Origin: Desulfobacula sp.
GTDB lineage: Bacteria > Desulfobacterota > Desulfobacteria > Desulfobacterales > Desulfobacteraceae
NCBI GenBank assembly: GCA_021647625.1
Contig: JAKIUJ010000010.1
Span: 1 to 43,056 of the forward strand
Direction: 5' to 3'
DNA: 43,056 bases
A program made the position numbers and the translations under genes. Shown in pieces: positions 33,174 to 42,107 of this stretch; the stretch's first letter is position 1; the number at the start of each line of letters is the position of its first letter. The notes under the pieces are model-generated. The model searched no databases. It saw only the letters and a list, made by a program, of their open reading frames with translations, and was not told the origin of the DNA.

Positions 33174-33979
33174 AAACCAAACAAACTGCCATAAAAATAG
33201 AGAACCTTGCTGCGGGTTATAATAACCTGCCCATTATTGAAAATGTCAATTTTGAGGTTTATAAAGGTGAGGTCTTTGTAATCATTGGCGGATCAGGCTG
33301 TGGGAAAAGCACCCTGTTAAAACATATGATCGGTCTGCTGCCCCCAATCAGTGGCAATGTCATCATTCTTGGAGAAAATTTATCCAACGCACACGGCAGA
33401 CAAAAAGAGTTGATTTTACAAAAAATAGGCGTTGCCTTTCAAAGCGGTGCTTTGTTTGGATCCATGACAATTATCGAAAACATTAAACTGCCGTTAAAAG
33501 AATTTACAGATCTGCCCGAAAATATAATGAATGATATTGCACAGGTTAAACTATCTCTGGTTGGCCTTGACCAATGTGCCCATCTCATGCCGGACGAACT
33601 ATCCGGCGGAATGAAAAAAAGGGCGGCCCTTGCCCGGGCCATGGCACTGGATCCTTTGATTATTTTTCTGGACGAACCCTCTGCCGGCCTTGACCCCGTA
33701 ACATCAGCCGAACTGGATATGCTTATCACCTCCCTTGCTGCAACACTTGGCATCACATTTATTATTGTCACACATGAGCTTGCCAGCATTGATGCCATTT
33801 CCGACAGAATTATAATGCTGGACAAAAAGACAAAAGGCATAATTGCCACCGGCACACTACACCAACTAAAAAAGGACAAAATCAACCCCATCGTCCATCA
33901 GTTTTTTTACCGGACAATTGAAATACCATCCGGACCCAAACCACAGGACCCGGTATTTAAAAAAAAAGGTGAACAATGA
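33170..33979 (+). CDS. mlaF: MlaF ATP-binding protein
   Basis: 269 residues from the ATG at 33170, which overlaps the mlaE stop; the frame starting 12 bases earlier is less likely. Walker A GGSGCGKSTLLKH, Q-loop VAFQSGALFGSM, signature LSGGMKKRAALARAMALDP, Walker B LIIFLDEPSAGLDPVTSAELD and H-loop VTHELAS. It drives the MlaE permease. Its stop overlaps the mlaD start by 4 bases. Confidence 0.93.
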   Translation: MKTKQTAIKIENLAAGYNNLPIIENVNFEVYKGEVFVIIGGSGCGKSTLLKHMIGLLPPISGNVIILGENLSNAHGRQKELILQKIGVAFQSGALFGSMTIIENIKLPLKEFTDLPENIMNDIAQVKLSLVGLDQCAHLMPDELSGGMKKRAALARAMALDPLIIFLDEPSAGLDPVTSAELDMLITSLAATLGITFIIVTHELASIDAISDRIIMLDKKTKGIIATGTLHQLKKDKINPIVHQFFYRTIEIPSGPKPQDPVFKKKGEQ

Positions 33980-35064
33980 CCCAGAAAACAAATTTCTTCA
34001 AACTCGGACTGTTTGTCATTATTTCGTTTGGTTTAGGCGCTCTTTTTCTAATTATTTTTGGTGCCGGCCAGGTCTTTAAAAAAGAGATACTGGCTGAAAC
34101 CTGTTTTAACGAATCTGTACAGGGCCTCAGCATTGGCTCAGAAGTAAAATATAAAGGCATCAAGATCGGTACGGTTAAAACCATTACCTCTGCCGCCCGG
34201 ATTTATAAAACAAAATCAGACTATGTACTGATTATCATCTCCCTTGAAAAAAACATTTCCATGGGCCAGACAGACGGGTCGGCAGCATACCGTATGAAAA
34301 CAGCGGTCAAGGACGGTTTAACTGTACGGCTCGCTTTTAAAGGACTTACAGGCGTTGCCTATCTTGAAACCGACTATACTGAGGCCAATGCACAGGATCA
34401 CTTAAATATTTCCTGGACACCCGAAAATACGTATATCCCTTCCCGGCAAAGCAGCATGAAACAATACGGAGATGCGCTTAACCAGATCCTGGACAACCTT
34501 GCCGCGATTAATTTAGAAGGGATCACAACCAACATTGCAACCCTTTTAAAAACCCTTGATAAAAAAGCCAATGATTTTAATATTGAAAACATCTCAACCT
34601 TAACAGCATCATTGCTTGCAGAGTTAAAAGATACCAATCAAAAGGTGGGCAAGGCCATGGAATCAGACAAAATAAAGCGCCTTTTGGATGATGCCCAGGC
34701 ATCTTTTGCTGATATCCGAACAATTGTAGAGACCGCCAAACCACCTTTAAAAAGCGCCATCAATGATTTTAAAGCCGCTGCCCAAAGCACAAAAAACATG
34801 ACCATTGGACTTGAAAAACAACTGGCCCCGAGAATAGACAGTTTATCCGGCAGCCTGGATCAGTTAATGACAAGCCTTGCCGCAACCTCAGGCCTGATAG
34901 AAAACATGGTATGGCTGAACTCTGATCGAATCAAACTGATAATTGAAAACCTTGAAACAACATCTGAAAATTTAAAACAGATGAGCCGTGATATAAAACG
35001 ATACCCCGGCAGACTCCTTTTTCAAAAACCGCCGGAAAAAATAGATATGGAGCCGAAAAAATGA
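33976..35064 (+). CDS. mlaD: MlaD / MCE-domain protein
   Basis: 362 residues. N-terminal membrane anchor at about 9-30 (LGLFVIISFGLGALFLIIFG), MCE domain at 38-150 (ETCFNESVQGLSIGSEVKYKG, DGLTVRLAFKGLTGVAYLE), then a long helical tail (residues 160-350) with LDNLAAINLEG and many heptads. The helical tail fits the MCE proteins that form a hexameric lipid tunnel. Overlaps both neighbours, so it is a tightly coupled operon. Confidence 0.9.
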   Translation: MTQKTNFFKLGLFVIISFGLGALFLIIFGAGQVFKKEILAETCFNESVQGLSIGSEVKYKGIKIGTVKTITSAARIYKTKSDYVLIIISLEKNISMGQTDGSAAYRMKTAVKDGLTVRLAFKGLTGVAYLETDYTEANAQDHLNISWTPENTYIPSRQSSMKQYGDALNQILDNLAAINLEGITTNIATLLKTLDKKANDFNIENISTLTASLLAELKDTNQKVGKAMESDKIKRLLDDAQASFADIRTIVETAKPPLKSAINDFKAAAQSTKNMTIGLEKQLAPRIDSLSGSLDQLMTSLAATSGLIENMVWLNSDRIKLIIENLETTSENLKQMSRDIKRYPGRLLFQKPPEKIDMEPKK

Positions 35065-35714
35065 TGCCCCAAATGATTAAATTTGCAGGTCTGATGGTGC
35101 TTTTATTTCTGGTGTCCGGATGCACAGGACTCAACAAAATCCCCATTGAAAAAAACTATTATGATCTTGTTTTAAAACACCCGCTCAACAGCCACCGGGT
35201 CAACAGCCACCGGGTCAACAACAATCAGGCCGACACAGATAAAACAAGGTATCAGGGTGATAGCATCATCGTTAGAGAGTTTCTTATTGCATCCGCCTTT
35301 GACTCCCACTCGTTTATTCTGCGTGTTAAAAACGATGAATATATCAATGATTATTATAACGAATTTATCAGTTATCCAGCCAGATTAATCACTGAAAAGT
35401 TTTTTGACCAATTAACCGCAACACCCCATTTTTCATCAGCCCAAACCAAGGCAAAACAGGGCATTGCCTATCGTTTGTCTGGTAAAATTACAAAACTTTA
35501 TGGTGATTTTCAAACACCGGCTTCGCCAAAAGCAATCATTGAGCTTCAACTGATTCTTGAAAAAAAATCTAAAAAAAATTTTGCCGTGGTAATCAGCAAG
35601 ACCTATGCCATTGATATCCCCATTGAATCTCAAAGCCCAACAAATCTGGTATCCGGCTGGAGCAAAGGGCTATCCGCCATTATCACACAATTTTTAATAG
35701 ATTTTACCACATAG
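35061..35714 (+). CDS. ABC-type auxiliary lipoprotein (PqiC-like)
   Basis: 217 residues. Lipoprotein signal FAGLMVLLFLVSGCTG with the lipobox VSGC. Then NYYDLVLKHPL, a tandem repeat encoding NSHRV, and an alpha/beta domain (IVREFLIASAFDSHSFILRV, RLITEKFFDQLTATPHF, YRLSGKITKLYGDF) like the PqiC/DUF330 outer-membrane lipoproteins that accompany MCE systems. Last gene of the operon. Confidence 0.75.
   Translation: MMPQMIKFAGLMVLLFLVSGCTGLNKIPIEKNYYDLVLKHPLNSHRVNSHRVNNNQADTDKTRYQGDSIIVREFLIASAFDSHSFILRVKNDEYINDYYNEFISYPARLITEKFFDQLTATPHFSSAQTKAKQGIAYRLSGKITKLYGDFQTPASPKAIIELQLILEKKSKKNFAVVISKTYAIDIPIESQSPTNLVSGWSKGLSAIITQFLIDFTT
35187..35216 (+). repeat. 15-bp in-frame tandem repeat in lipoprotein gene
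   Basis: Two copies of AACAGCCACCGGGTC, encoding NSHRV-NSHRV, followed by a degenerate third copy (NNNQA). Confidence 0.9.
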
Positions 35715-35751
35715 TTTTCTCAAAGGGTAAACTTTTATACAACCTTGATGT

Positions 35752-37293
35752 TTAAGCTTCCGAATAAGACCCCGGATTCCGCCGGATGTTCAACTTTCTC
35801 ATTCTTGATGCGAATGTAGACCGATTGATACCCGAGGATCGTGCCGCCCATGTGATATTCCAATTGTGCTTTTTCAATAGAGAAACCACATACTCTTTTT
35901 CCAACTGCGGCCAGGTCATACTGCTCAAATTATCTTGAAAGCCATTCGGGCCATTACCTTGTATTTCGCCAACACTGCCTGACGGGTCCAATGATGAACC
36001 ACCCTCTCTGACATGGAGCGGCAGGTTGATCAATTCAATAACTTCATCATCCGCCGTGACCATAAGATACCGGATAAGGTTTTCAAGCTCCCGTATATTG
36101 CCCGGCCAGGAATAGGCCACCAGATATTGCATGGTCTGGGTGGATACCTTTTTTTCAAGAAGACCTGCTTTTATCGCCTCTTTTTCCAGAAAATGCCGAA
36201 CCAAAAGCGGAATGTCTTCCCGCCTCTCTTTTAAGGCCGGCAGATGAACCGGCAGAACGGAAAGCCGGTAAAACAAATCCTGCCTGAAACTGTTCTCTGC
36301 AATCATCTGTTTAATATCTTTATTTGTGGCTGCCACAATCCTGACATCGATGATCTTTGTTCGTGTATCTCCAAGTGGTTTGATCTCATTTTTCTGAAGA
36401 ACGCGCAGCAAGCCAGCCTGTATACTCATGGGCATATCCCCGATTTCATCAAGAAAAACAGTTCCTCGGTTTGCTGCTTCGAAAAGGCCTATTTTATCTT
36501 TGTTAGCACCGGTAAAAGCCCCTTTTTTATAACCGAATAATTCGCTTTCAAGAAGGGTTTCCGGAATGGCACTGCAATTTTGAACCAGAAAAGGTTTGTC
36601 TTTTCTATCGCTCTGACTATGGATTCTTTCTGCGATCAACTCCTTGCCCGTACCACTTTCTCCCGTGATCAGCACATGGAATTCGGTACCTGCATAACTT
36701 TTTACAAGATTGAGACATTGCTGGAAACCGGGACTTTGACCGATAATCAAATTCTCATTTCGAGATTCTTTTAAGGCATTGCGAAGCGTTAAGGTCTTTT
36801 TACGCTCATTGGAATATAGAATGGCATTACTCAGAGCAATGGAGCAGATATCCACCAGATTCTGAAATTGTTCAAGATAGGCCGCATCCAAATTCAAATT
36901 ATTTTTTTCAGGTGTGGTATCAATAATCTGGACAGCACCATACACTTTTTTATCTCTAAAAAACAAAGGAAAACAAAGAATCATACTGCTTTTGACGGCC
37001 AGTTTGTCTTCTACTTCCTTATAATGACGACGATCACTTTTGGTTTCCGCCACGGTCATTTTTTTATTTTCAATGACCCATCCGACAATACTGGGATGCC
37101 GGGCATCTAAAGCAACCCCTTTTATCTGTTCGCATTGTGTCCCGGCAGCCTCAATGCAAAGATAAGAATCTTCTTTCTTTATCCATATGGACCCTCTTTG
37201 TACATTATGAATTTTCAATATTGAATTTAAAAATTTTATTAAAAGAGTTTCAGGATTAAGCACTTTGAAAAGTTCAAGATTGGATTGATTCAT
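35752..37293 (-). CDS. Sigma-54-dependent activator with GAF domain
   Basis: 513 residues. GAF domain at about 15-165 (RGSIWIKKEDSYLCIEAAG, MILCFPLFFRDKKVYGAVQI). AAA+ domain at 185-415: Walker A GESGTGKELIAE, the sigma-54 contact loop GYKKGAFTGANKDK, Walker B GTVFLDEIGDMP and R-finger FRQDLFYRLSVLPVHLP. C-terminal Fis-type HTH at 465-505 (WNITWAARSSGINRSTFASRM). It activates sigma-54 promoters in response to a GAF ligand. Divergent from the next gene, which is a plausible target, though I found no convincing -24/-12 site. Confidence 0.92.
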   Translation of the reverse strand: MNQSNLELFKVLNPETLLIKFLNSILKIHNVQRGSIWIKKEDSYLCIEAAGTQCEQIKGVALDARHPSIVGWVIENKKMTVAETKSDRRHYKEVEDKLAVKSSMILCFPLFFRDKKVYGAVQIIDTTPEKNNLNLDAAYLEQFQNLVDICSIALSNAILYSNERKKTLTLRNALKESRNENLIIGQSPGFQQCLNLVKSYAGTEFHVLITGESGTGKELIAERIHSQSDRKDKPFLVQNCSAIPETLLESELFGYKKGAFTGANKDKIGLFEAANRGTVFLDEIGDMPMSIQAGLLRVLQKNEIKPLGDTRTKIIDVRIVAATNKDIKQMIAENSFRQDLFYRLSVLPVHLPALKERREDIPLLVRHFLEKEAIKAGLLEKKVSTQTMQYLVAYSWPGNIRELENLIRYLMVTADDEVIELINLPLHVREGGSSLDPSGSVGEIQGNGPNGFQDNLSSMTWPQLEKEYVVSLLKKHNWNITWAARSSGINRSTFASRMRKLNIRRNPGSYSEA

Positions 37294-37507
37294 AAATCGG
37301 CCCCTGGATAATAGTTAAATTTAATCATTGTGACTAAATAAAAACAATGCATACTAAATAAGAACACCAGTAAAAATAATTTTTATTTACTTTCCCCCAC
37401 GAATATCAATATATCCAATAAATTCGATAAGATCAAATGTTTTTTTATCACTCTGGCACAAAAAGTGAAAGAGCAATAGATAGTGAATATTCAAAGGAAG
37501 GAGCAAA

Positions 37508-37993
37508 ATGATGAAACAAAAAATCTACATAGACAGTCTTGATACGGCTCAATTCGCCTGCCCCACCTGCAATAAAGAAAAAATCATGCAACTTTCCGAG
37601 TATAATCTGAAATGCGCAACCACCAGAGTCAGGTGCAAATGCAGATGCGGACACACATATATGATCATCCTTGAAAAAAAAGTAGAACCCATTCAAAACA
37701 CCCAACTGCTGGGCACATTCATTTCAAAAGGACAGATCAAATGCAGTGGCAAAATAATTATCAAGAAACTAAACAGCAAAGGCATCATGCTGAGAACAAA
37801 TATTGAACAGAACATCCTCCCGGGTCTCAAACTTCTTTTGGAGTTTGTTCTGGATGATGCAAAACAATCCATTGTTAAAAAGGAAGTCGTGGTAAAGGCT
37901 AAAAAGGGTAAATATCTGAGTGCGGAATTTATTACAAAAGAGCACTATGACAACTTAGGGCCATATCTGTTTTTCAACAAATTATACAATTAG
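37508..37993 (+). CDS. Zinc-ribbon / PilZ-like protein
   Basis: 161 residues; GGAAGGAG lies 5 bases before tandem ATGs (37508, 37511). Residues 17-55 carry two CxxC pairs (FACPTCNKEK, RCKCRCGHTY), a zinc ribbon. Residues 65-155 have the strand order of a PilZ domain (SGKIIIKKLNSKGIMLRTN, LLEFVLDD, VVVKAKKGKYLSAEFI). The basic RxxxR motif of c-di-GMP-binding PilZ is not evident, so ligand binding is uncertain. Possibly controlled by the divergent activator. Confidence 0.65.
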   Translation: MMKQKIYIDSLDTAQFACPTCNKEKIMQLSEYNLKCATTRVRCKCRCGHTYMIILEKKVEPIQNTQLLGTFISKGQIKCSGKIIIKKLNSKGIMLRTNIEQNILPGLKLLLEFVLDDAKQSIVKKEVVVKAKKGKYLSAEFITKEHYDNLGPYLFFNKLYN

Positions 37994-38041
37994 ACCAAAA
38001 GAGCTCTCTATTGACCGGGGTGGGTGTGCGACTTTACCTTG

Positions 38042-38085
38042 GAACCGCCCGGGAAAGACATTTTCTTTTCCGGGCGGTTCTGTTT
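38042..38085 (+). terminator. Hairpin terminator
   Basis: GAACCGCCCGGGAAA (38042-38056) pairs with TTTTCCGGGCGGTTC (38066-38080), 15-bp stem with one mismatch, followed by TGTTTAT. It ends the zinc-ribbon gene transcript; the stem is strong but the T run is weak. Confidence 0.7.
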
Positions 38086-38162
38086 ATCCGCAAAGCGACA
38101 AACGATTACAGCCTGTCGACGTTGATGCCTTGAAGCTGAAACCTTACTGGCTATCGGACAAT

Positions 38163-38492
38163 TTAGCAAACGACAGCTTCAAACTTTGGTTCAATCCCGC
38201 CGATGATGGGCTCATAATATCGATATTGGGTTTTTTCCTTGGTTATTTCGTCTATCTTGTTCTGGATGACCAACCGCTCCTCACTATTCATCCATATATT
38301 CCAGTCTTCAACCCGATTCCATGTACTGATAACAAGGTACTCACCATCACAATCCAGACTGGAAAAGGTCTGGCCGGAGATGTAGCCTGGCTGGGCGGTG
38401 GCTTTTGATCTGAGATCTACAATCAGAGGTGACAGCCTGGCTGCGACTTCTTTATCCTGTATGGTTCTTCGAATGATTATACATACACTCAT
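38163..38492 (-). CDS. Antibiotic-biosynthesis-monooxygenase (ABM) domain protein
   Basis: 109 residues; AAAGGAGG lies 6 bases before the ATG. The dimeric ferredoxin-like fold is visible in SVCIIIRRTIQDKEVAARLS, RSKATAQPGYISGQTF and YLVISTWNRVEDWNIWMNSEER. Such small proteins act as monooxygenases, heme-degrading enzymes or simple dimerisation domains; nothing here decides which. Single-gene unit. Confidence 0.75.
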   Translation of the reverse strand: MSVCIIIRRTIQDKEVAARLSPLIVDLRSKATAQPGYISGQTFSSLDCDGEYLVISTWNRVEDWNIWMNSEERLVIQNKIDEITKEKTQYRYYEPIIGGIEPKFEAVVC

Positions 38493-38787
38493 AATACCCT
38501 CCTTTTTAAAATTACGATTACGATATGGCCTTATTTGATAGAAAGAAACCCTTTTCTACCTGTCAAATACAACGCCCGAATAAAACGCATAACGAATCAA
38601 TTAAAAAAACAATTAGACAATAGAGGTGCAAAATTGAGGTGGTAGCAAGAAACAAATTATTTTGGATTCGGTTCAAATACAGCATTTAGCCGAAGTTTGA
38701 ATATCAACCATTTTACCAATTTATCCGGTTCAAAGTCAATGGCTATAGCGATTAAGTAAAGGTTTCTACAGGTTGGCCCGGGATACG
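38493..38787. other. Gap, nothing recognised
   Basis: About 295 bases between the ABM gene and the nuoN stop. No supported frame or clear terminator. Confidence 0.5.
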
Positions 38788-40323
38788 TTAAAAAGGGATG
38801 GCTTGTGAAGCTTTTATCGCAACAGGCTGCCAATATACACCAAACACCAATACAGGGATGAGAAGCGCAATAATAATCCAGGTATAAATGGGCGATGGTT
38901 TGCAGGGCGACGGGAATTCTGGTTTTTCAAAAAACATCACTTTTACAATGACAACATAATAATACAGGGCAATAACCGAATTGAGTATCCCGGCAACGGC
39001 AATCATGTAATACAGAGAGCTGCCCTTGTCGATCAGTGCTGAAAAAAGATAAAATTTTGCAATGAAGCCTGCAAAGGGCGGGACACCGGCCAGGGACAAA
39101 AGAAAAATGCTCAAAGCAATGCCTAAAAACGGAGACCTGGAAGACAACCCGGCATAGGCTTTTATCTCTTCACTGCCGGTTTCTTCACGGATGGCAATAA
39201 CAATAACAAAAGCACCCAGATTCATAAAAAGATAGATAAGGGCATAAAAATTAACCGAAAATATTCCGGCATGGCTTATGGCACTGACCCCCATGAGCAG
39301 ATACCCGCAGTGGGCTATACCTGAATATGCTAAAAGGCGCTTGATATTTTTCTGGGCAAGGGCACACAGATTGCCAAGGGTCATGGTTATGACAGAAAGA
39401 AGGCCTAAAATTTGTGGCCAGGGAATATTGGCGACAACCTGATTGTCCACTACAAAGCCTGTAAAGACAAACCGGATCAGAACGGCAATACCGGCAAGTT
39501 TCGGTGCTACAGAAAGAAAAGCTATAAACGGCGTGGGGGCACCTTCGTATACATCCGGACTCCACATGTGAAACGGAACTGCAGCGATTTTGTACCCGAT
39601 ACCGGCAAAGGTGAACAAAGATGCACAAAGAACGGCCAGCTTCAGGACGGGAGTTGTGCCCTGGCTGAATACAAGAACAAGGCCCTGCTTAATCGTAAAA
39701 ATATCCAGAGTACCCAAAAGACCATAAAAATAAGAAATGCCAAACAGCATAATACCGGAAACCACCCCACCGTAAATCGCATATTTAAGGGCGGCCTCAC
39801 TGGATCGTCTGTTTTGTTTTTTAAACCCTGTCAAAACATAGGACGTTATGGATACAAATTCAAGGCTCAGATAGAGCATGAGAAAATTGACGGACGAAAT
39901 AAAAAAACACAGCCCCAGGGCGCACGACAACAAAATGGTAGAAAACTCTGAAAAAACAGAGTCCTTTATTTCATAGGATTCATAAACTGCTAAAAAAGTA
40001 AACAGCGTACAGATCAGGACAATCATTTTGAAAAAACCTGCAAACGAATCGTGACTGAGCATCCCCCCGAATAATAAGCCAACATTGTGATCCGGCAATG
40101 GAATTGAAAAAATAGATAGGAAAAGGCCTGTAACAGCAATAGCGGTTATGATCAGGCGGCTTTGTTTGAACTTTTCCCAGAAACTTATGACAATGATCAG
40201 AATCATGGTGCCTGTCAGGATCAATTCCGGGATAATATAGGGTATACTTTGGTAGACGGTGCTTTGGTAGACGGTGCTTTGGTAGGCGATGCTTTGGTAG
40301 GCGATGCTTTGGTAGGCGTTCAT
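38788..40323 (-). CDS. nuoN: NADH-quinone oxidoreductase subunit N
   Basis: 511 residues, about 14 membrane segments; typical motifs SVNFLMLYLSLEFVSITSYV, ALKYAIYGGVVSGIMLFGIS, AAVPFHMWSPDVYEGAPTPF, LLAYSGIAHCGYLLMG and SLAGVPPFAGFIAKFYLF. It is one of the three antiporter-like, proton-pumping subunits of complex I. The N-terminus is lengthened by five 15-bp repeats (YQSIA/YQSTV) before the usual PELIL. AGGATAG precedes the ATG. It starts 5 bases after nuoM ends. Confidence 0.92.
   Translation of the reverse strand: MNAYQSIAYQSIAYQSTVYQSTVYQSIPYIIPELILTGTMILIIVISFWEKFKQSRLIITAIAVTGLFLSIFSIPLPDHNVGLLFGGMLSHDSFAGFFKMIVLICTLFTFLAVYESYEIKDSVFSEFSTILLSCALGLCFFISSVNFLMLYLSLEFVSITSYVLTGFKKQNRRSSEAALKYAIYGGVVSGIMLFGISYFYGLLGTLDIFTIKQGLVLVFSQGTTPVLKLAVLCASLFTFAGIGYKIAAVPFHMWSPDVYEGAPTPFIAFLSVAPKLAGIAVLIRFVFTGFVVDNQVVANIPWPQILGLLSVITMTLGNLCALAQKNIKRLLAYSGIAHCGYLLMGVSAISHAGIFSVNFYALIYLFMNLGAFVIVIAIREETGSEEIKAYAGLSSRSPFLGIALSIFLLSLAGVPPFAGFIAKFYLFSALIDKGSSLYYMIAVAGILNSVIALYYYVVIVKVMFFEKPEFPSPCKPSPIYTWIIIALLIPVLVFGVYWQPVAIKASQAIPF
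40240..40314 (-). repeat. 15-bp tandem repeat, five units, in the nuoN 5' end
   Basis: In coding direction: TACCAAAGCATCGCC twice, TACCAAAGCACCGTC twice, TACCAAAGTATACCC once. Encodes YQSIA-YQSIA-YQSTV-YQSTV-YQSIP directly after MNA. Confidence 0.92.
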
Positions 40324-40328
40324 TTTAT

Positions 40329-41936
40329 CTATCCTGAAAAAGGGGCAATGGTTAAAATTAAAGCATGCAATGCCTTGTTTACCAGATTAAACACCGGCAT
40401 GGGATAGACACCAAAAAGGACGGTGACAAATCCCAGCGGGTACAGCACAATCCTTTCTCGAATATTCAAATCGTTTAAGCCCTCCCATTTAGCATTGAAC
40501 TCTCCTAAAAACATTCTCTGGATGGTCCATAAATAATAGGCTGCTGTTATGATCATGGCGGTTGCCGAGATAATGGTGAAGACCGTGAATACAGGGAAGG
40601 CTCCCAAAAGAACCAGAATTTCACCCACAAAGCCTGCAAGTCCCGGTAGTCCCAGAGACGCCATGAAGGCCAGGCCCATTAGCCCCGTGTATTCCGGCAT
40701 TTTAGATGCCAGTCCGCCAAAGGCATCAATGTCACGGGTATGGGCTCTGTCATAAATAACGCCTGCAATCAAAAAGAGCATGGGAGAAATAAGACCATGG
40801 GCCACCATCTGGAACACGGCACCGGATATTCCCTGGGCCGTGAAGGCGGCAAATCCCAAAAGCACAAACCCCATATGAGATACCGACGAATAGGCAATGA
40901 GTTTTTTTAAGTCTGTCTGGGCCATGCAGACATAGGCGGCATAGACAATATTGATCATGCCGAAAATGGCCATGCCCGATGCAAAAAAGGCTGTGGCTTC
41001 GGGGAAAAGGCCAAAGTTGAATCTTAAAATCCCGTAAGCACCGGTTTTAAGAAGAATCCCTGCAAGGATGACGGATACCGGGGTTGGCGCTTCAACATGG
41101 GCATCGGGAAGCCATGTGTGGAATGGAAACATGGGTATTTTAATGGCAAACCCGATAAAAAGACAAATCCAGACAAGCCTGGTAAAAGTGATATTGAATA
41201 TGGGATTTGCATCAATAAAGGCACCTTCTTTTGCCATTTGGGAAAGATAGGGAATATTAAAGGTGTGGGGAGCCCATGACCCGTCGGCCAGGGTAACAGG
41301 CGTTGATGTGTAGTATATGGCAATCATGGCCAGAAGAATCAAAAGGGAGCCCAAAAGCGTGTATAAAAAAAACTTGATGGCAGCATACTCTTTTCTTGGG
41401 CCGCCCCAGATACCGATGAGGAAAAACATGGGCAAAAGCATGATCTCCCAGAAGATATAAAACTGAAAAAAGTCCAGGGAACAAAAGGTTCCCATCATAC
41501 CGGTTTCGAGAAAAAGAAGCAGCACCATATAACCGGGTGTCATCTTTGATGTAAAATGATGTTCATCATGCTGCCCGCCCCAGGGAACAGATGCAACGGC
41601 TGCAATCAAGGTGATAAAGGAGGTAAGGATCACCATGGAAACATTGATGCCGTCTATTCCTAAAAAATATTCAATATTAAAACTTTTTATCCATACAAAC
41701 CGATGAACAAACTGAAGGCCCGAGGCCTCCGGATCAAAGGATCTCCACAGGATCAAAGTCAGAACAAAAACCAGCACCGTGCTGACAAGACAGATGACCC
41801 TGTCAATATTGTCGAAAAGAGTTTTATCCATCTTAAAAAGATTGCAGATGGCAATACCGAACATGATGGCGGCAGCACCGATCACAGGGATAAATATAAT
41901 CCAGGATAATAAAAAGCTGGTTGTCTGATAATTCAT
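40329..41936 (-). CDS. nuoM: NADH-quinone oxidoreductase subunit M
   Basis: 535 residues from the ATG at 41936, chosen because GGAGGG lies about 9 bases upstream. A TTG at 41981 in the same frame would run through repeat 1e. Motifs: LEYFLGIDGINVSMVILTSF-like YFLGIDGINVSMVILTSF, FFQFYIFWEIMLLPMFFLIG, FAIKIPMFPFHTWLPDAHVE, LKKLIAYSSVSHMGFVLLG and MVAHGLISPMLFLIAG. Proton-pumping subunit; order L-M-N as in other nuo operons. Confidence 0.93.
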   Translation of the reverse strand: MNYQTTSFLLSWIIFIPVIGAAAIMFGIAICNLFKMDKTLFDNIDRVICLVSTVLVFVLTLILWRSFDPEASGLQFVHRFVWIKSFNIEYFLGIDGINVSMVILTSFITLIAAVASVPWGGQHDEHHFTSKMTPGYMVLLLFLETGMMGTFCSLDFFQFYIFWEIMLLPMFFLIGIWGGPRKEYAAIKFFLYTLLGSLLILLAMIAIYYTSTPVTLADGSWAPHTFNIPYLSQMAKEGAFIDANPIFNITFTRLVWICLFIGFAIKIPMFPFHTWLPDAHVEAPTPVSVILAGILLKTGAYGILRFNFGLFPEATAFFASGMAIFGMINIVYAAYVCMAQTDLKKLIAYSSVSHMGFVLLGFAAFTAQGISGAVFQMVAHGLISPMLFLIAGVIYDRAHTRDIDAFGGLASKMPEYTGLMGLAFMASLGLPGLAGFVGEILVLLGAFPVFTVFTIISATAMIITAAYYLWTIQRMFLGEFNAKWEGLNDLNIRERIVLYPLGFVTVLFGVYPMPVFNLVNKALHALILTIAPFSG

Positions 41937-41954
41937 TCCGGTGTACCCTCCCTT

Positions 41955-42098
41955 CAGGGTAAACGTATGTAATTTATTCAATCCTACGAATTCAGTACGT
42001 TACGTATTAAAGGTAAACGCCGCCCAGTACGCCCATCTATAGAAGTCTCTGTAAATTAAAAGATTAAATTCATGACAAAGTTAGATGCGTTTACCCTG
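41955..42098 (-). mobile_element. Family-1-like MITE, copy 1e, between nuoL and nuoM
   Basis: 144 bp; ends CAGGGTAAACGTATGTAA and the complement of CAGGGTAAACGCATCTAA, a clean terminal inverted repeat. The ends match copy 1d in inverted orientation; the middle differs from copies 1a-1c. Flanks ACCCTCCCTT and CCCCCCCCTC agree at 7 of 10 positions, perhaps a decayed duplication. It lies in the operon immediately before the nuoM ribosome site. Confidence 0.82.
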
Positions 42099-42107
42099 CC
42101 CCCCCCT

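Noticed and set aside
37460-37507. TGGCAC near 37454 as a sigma-54 promoter for the zinc-ribbon gene
   Set aside because: No matching -12 element at the right distance.
38130-38408. 92-codon plus-strand frame
   Set aside because: Antisense to the ABM-domain gene, which has a good ribosome site and fold signature.
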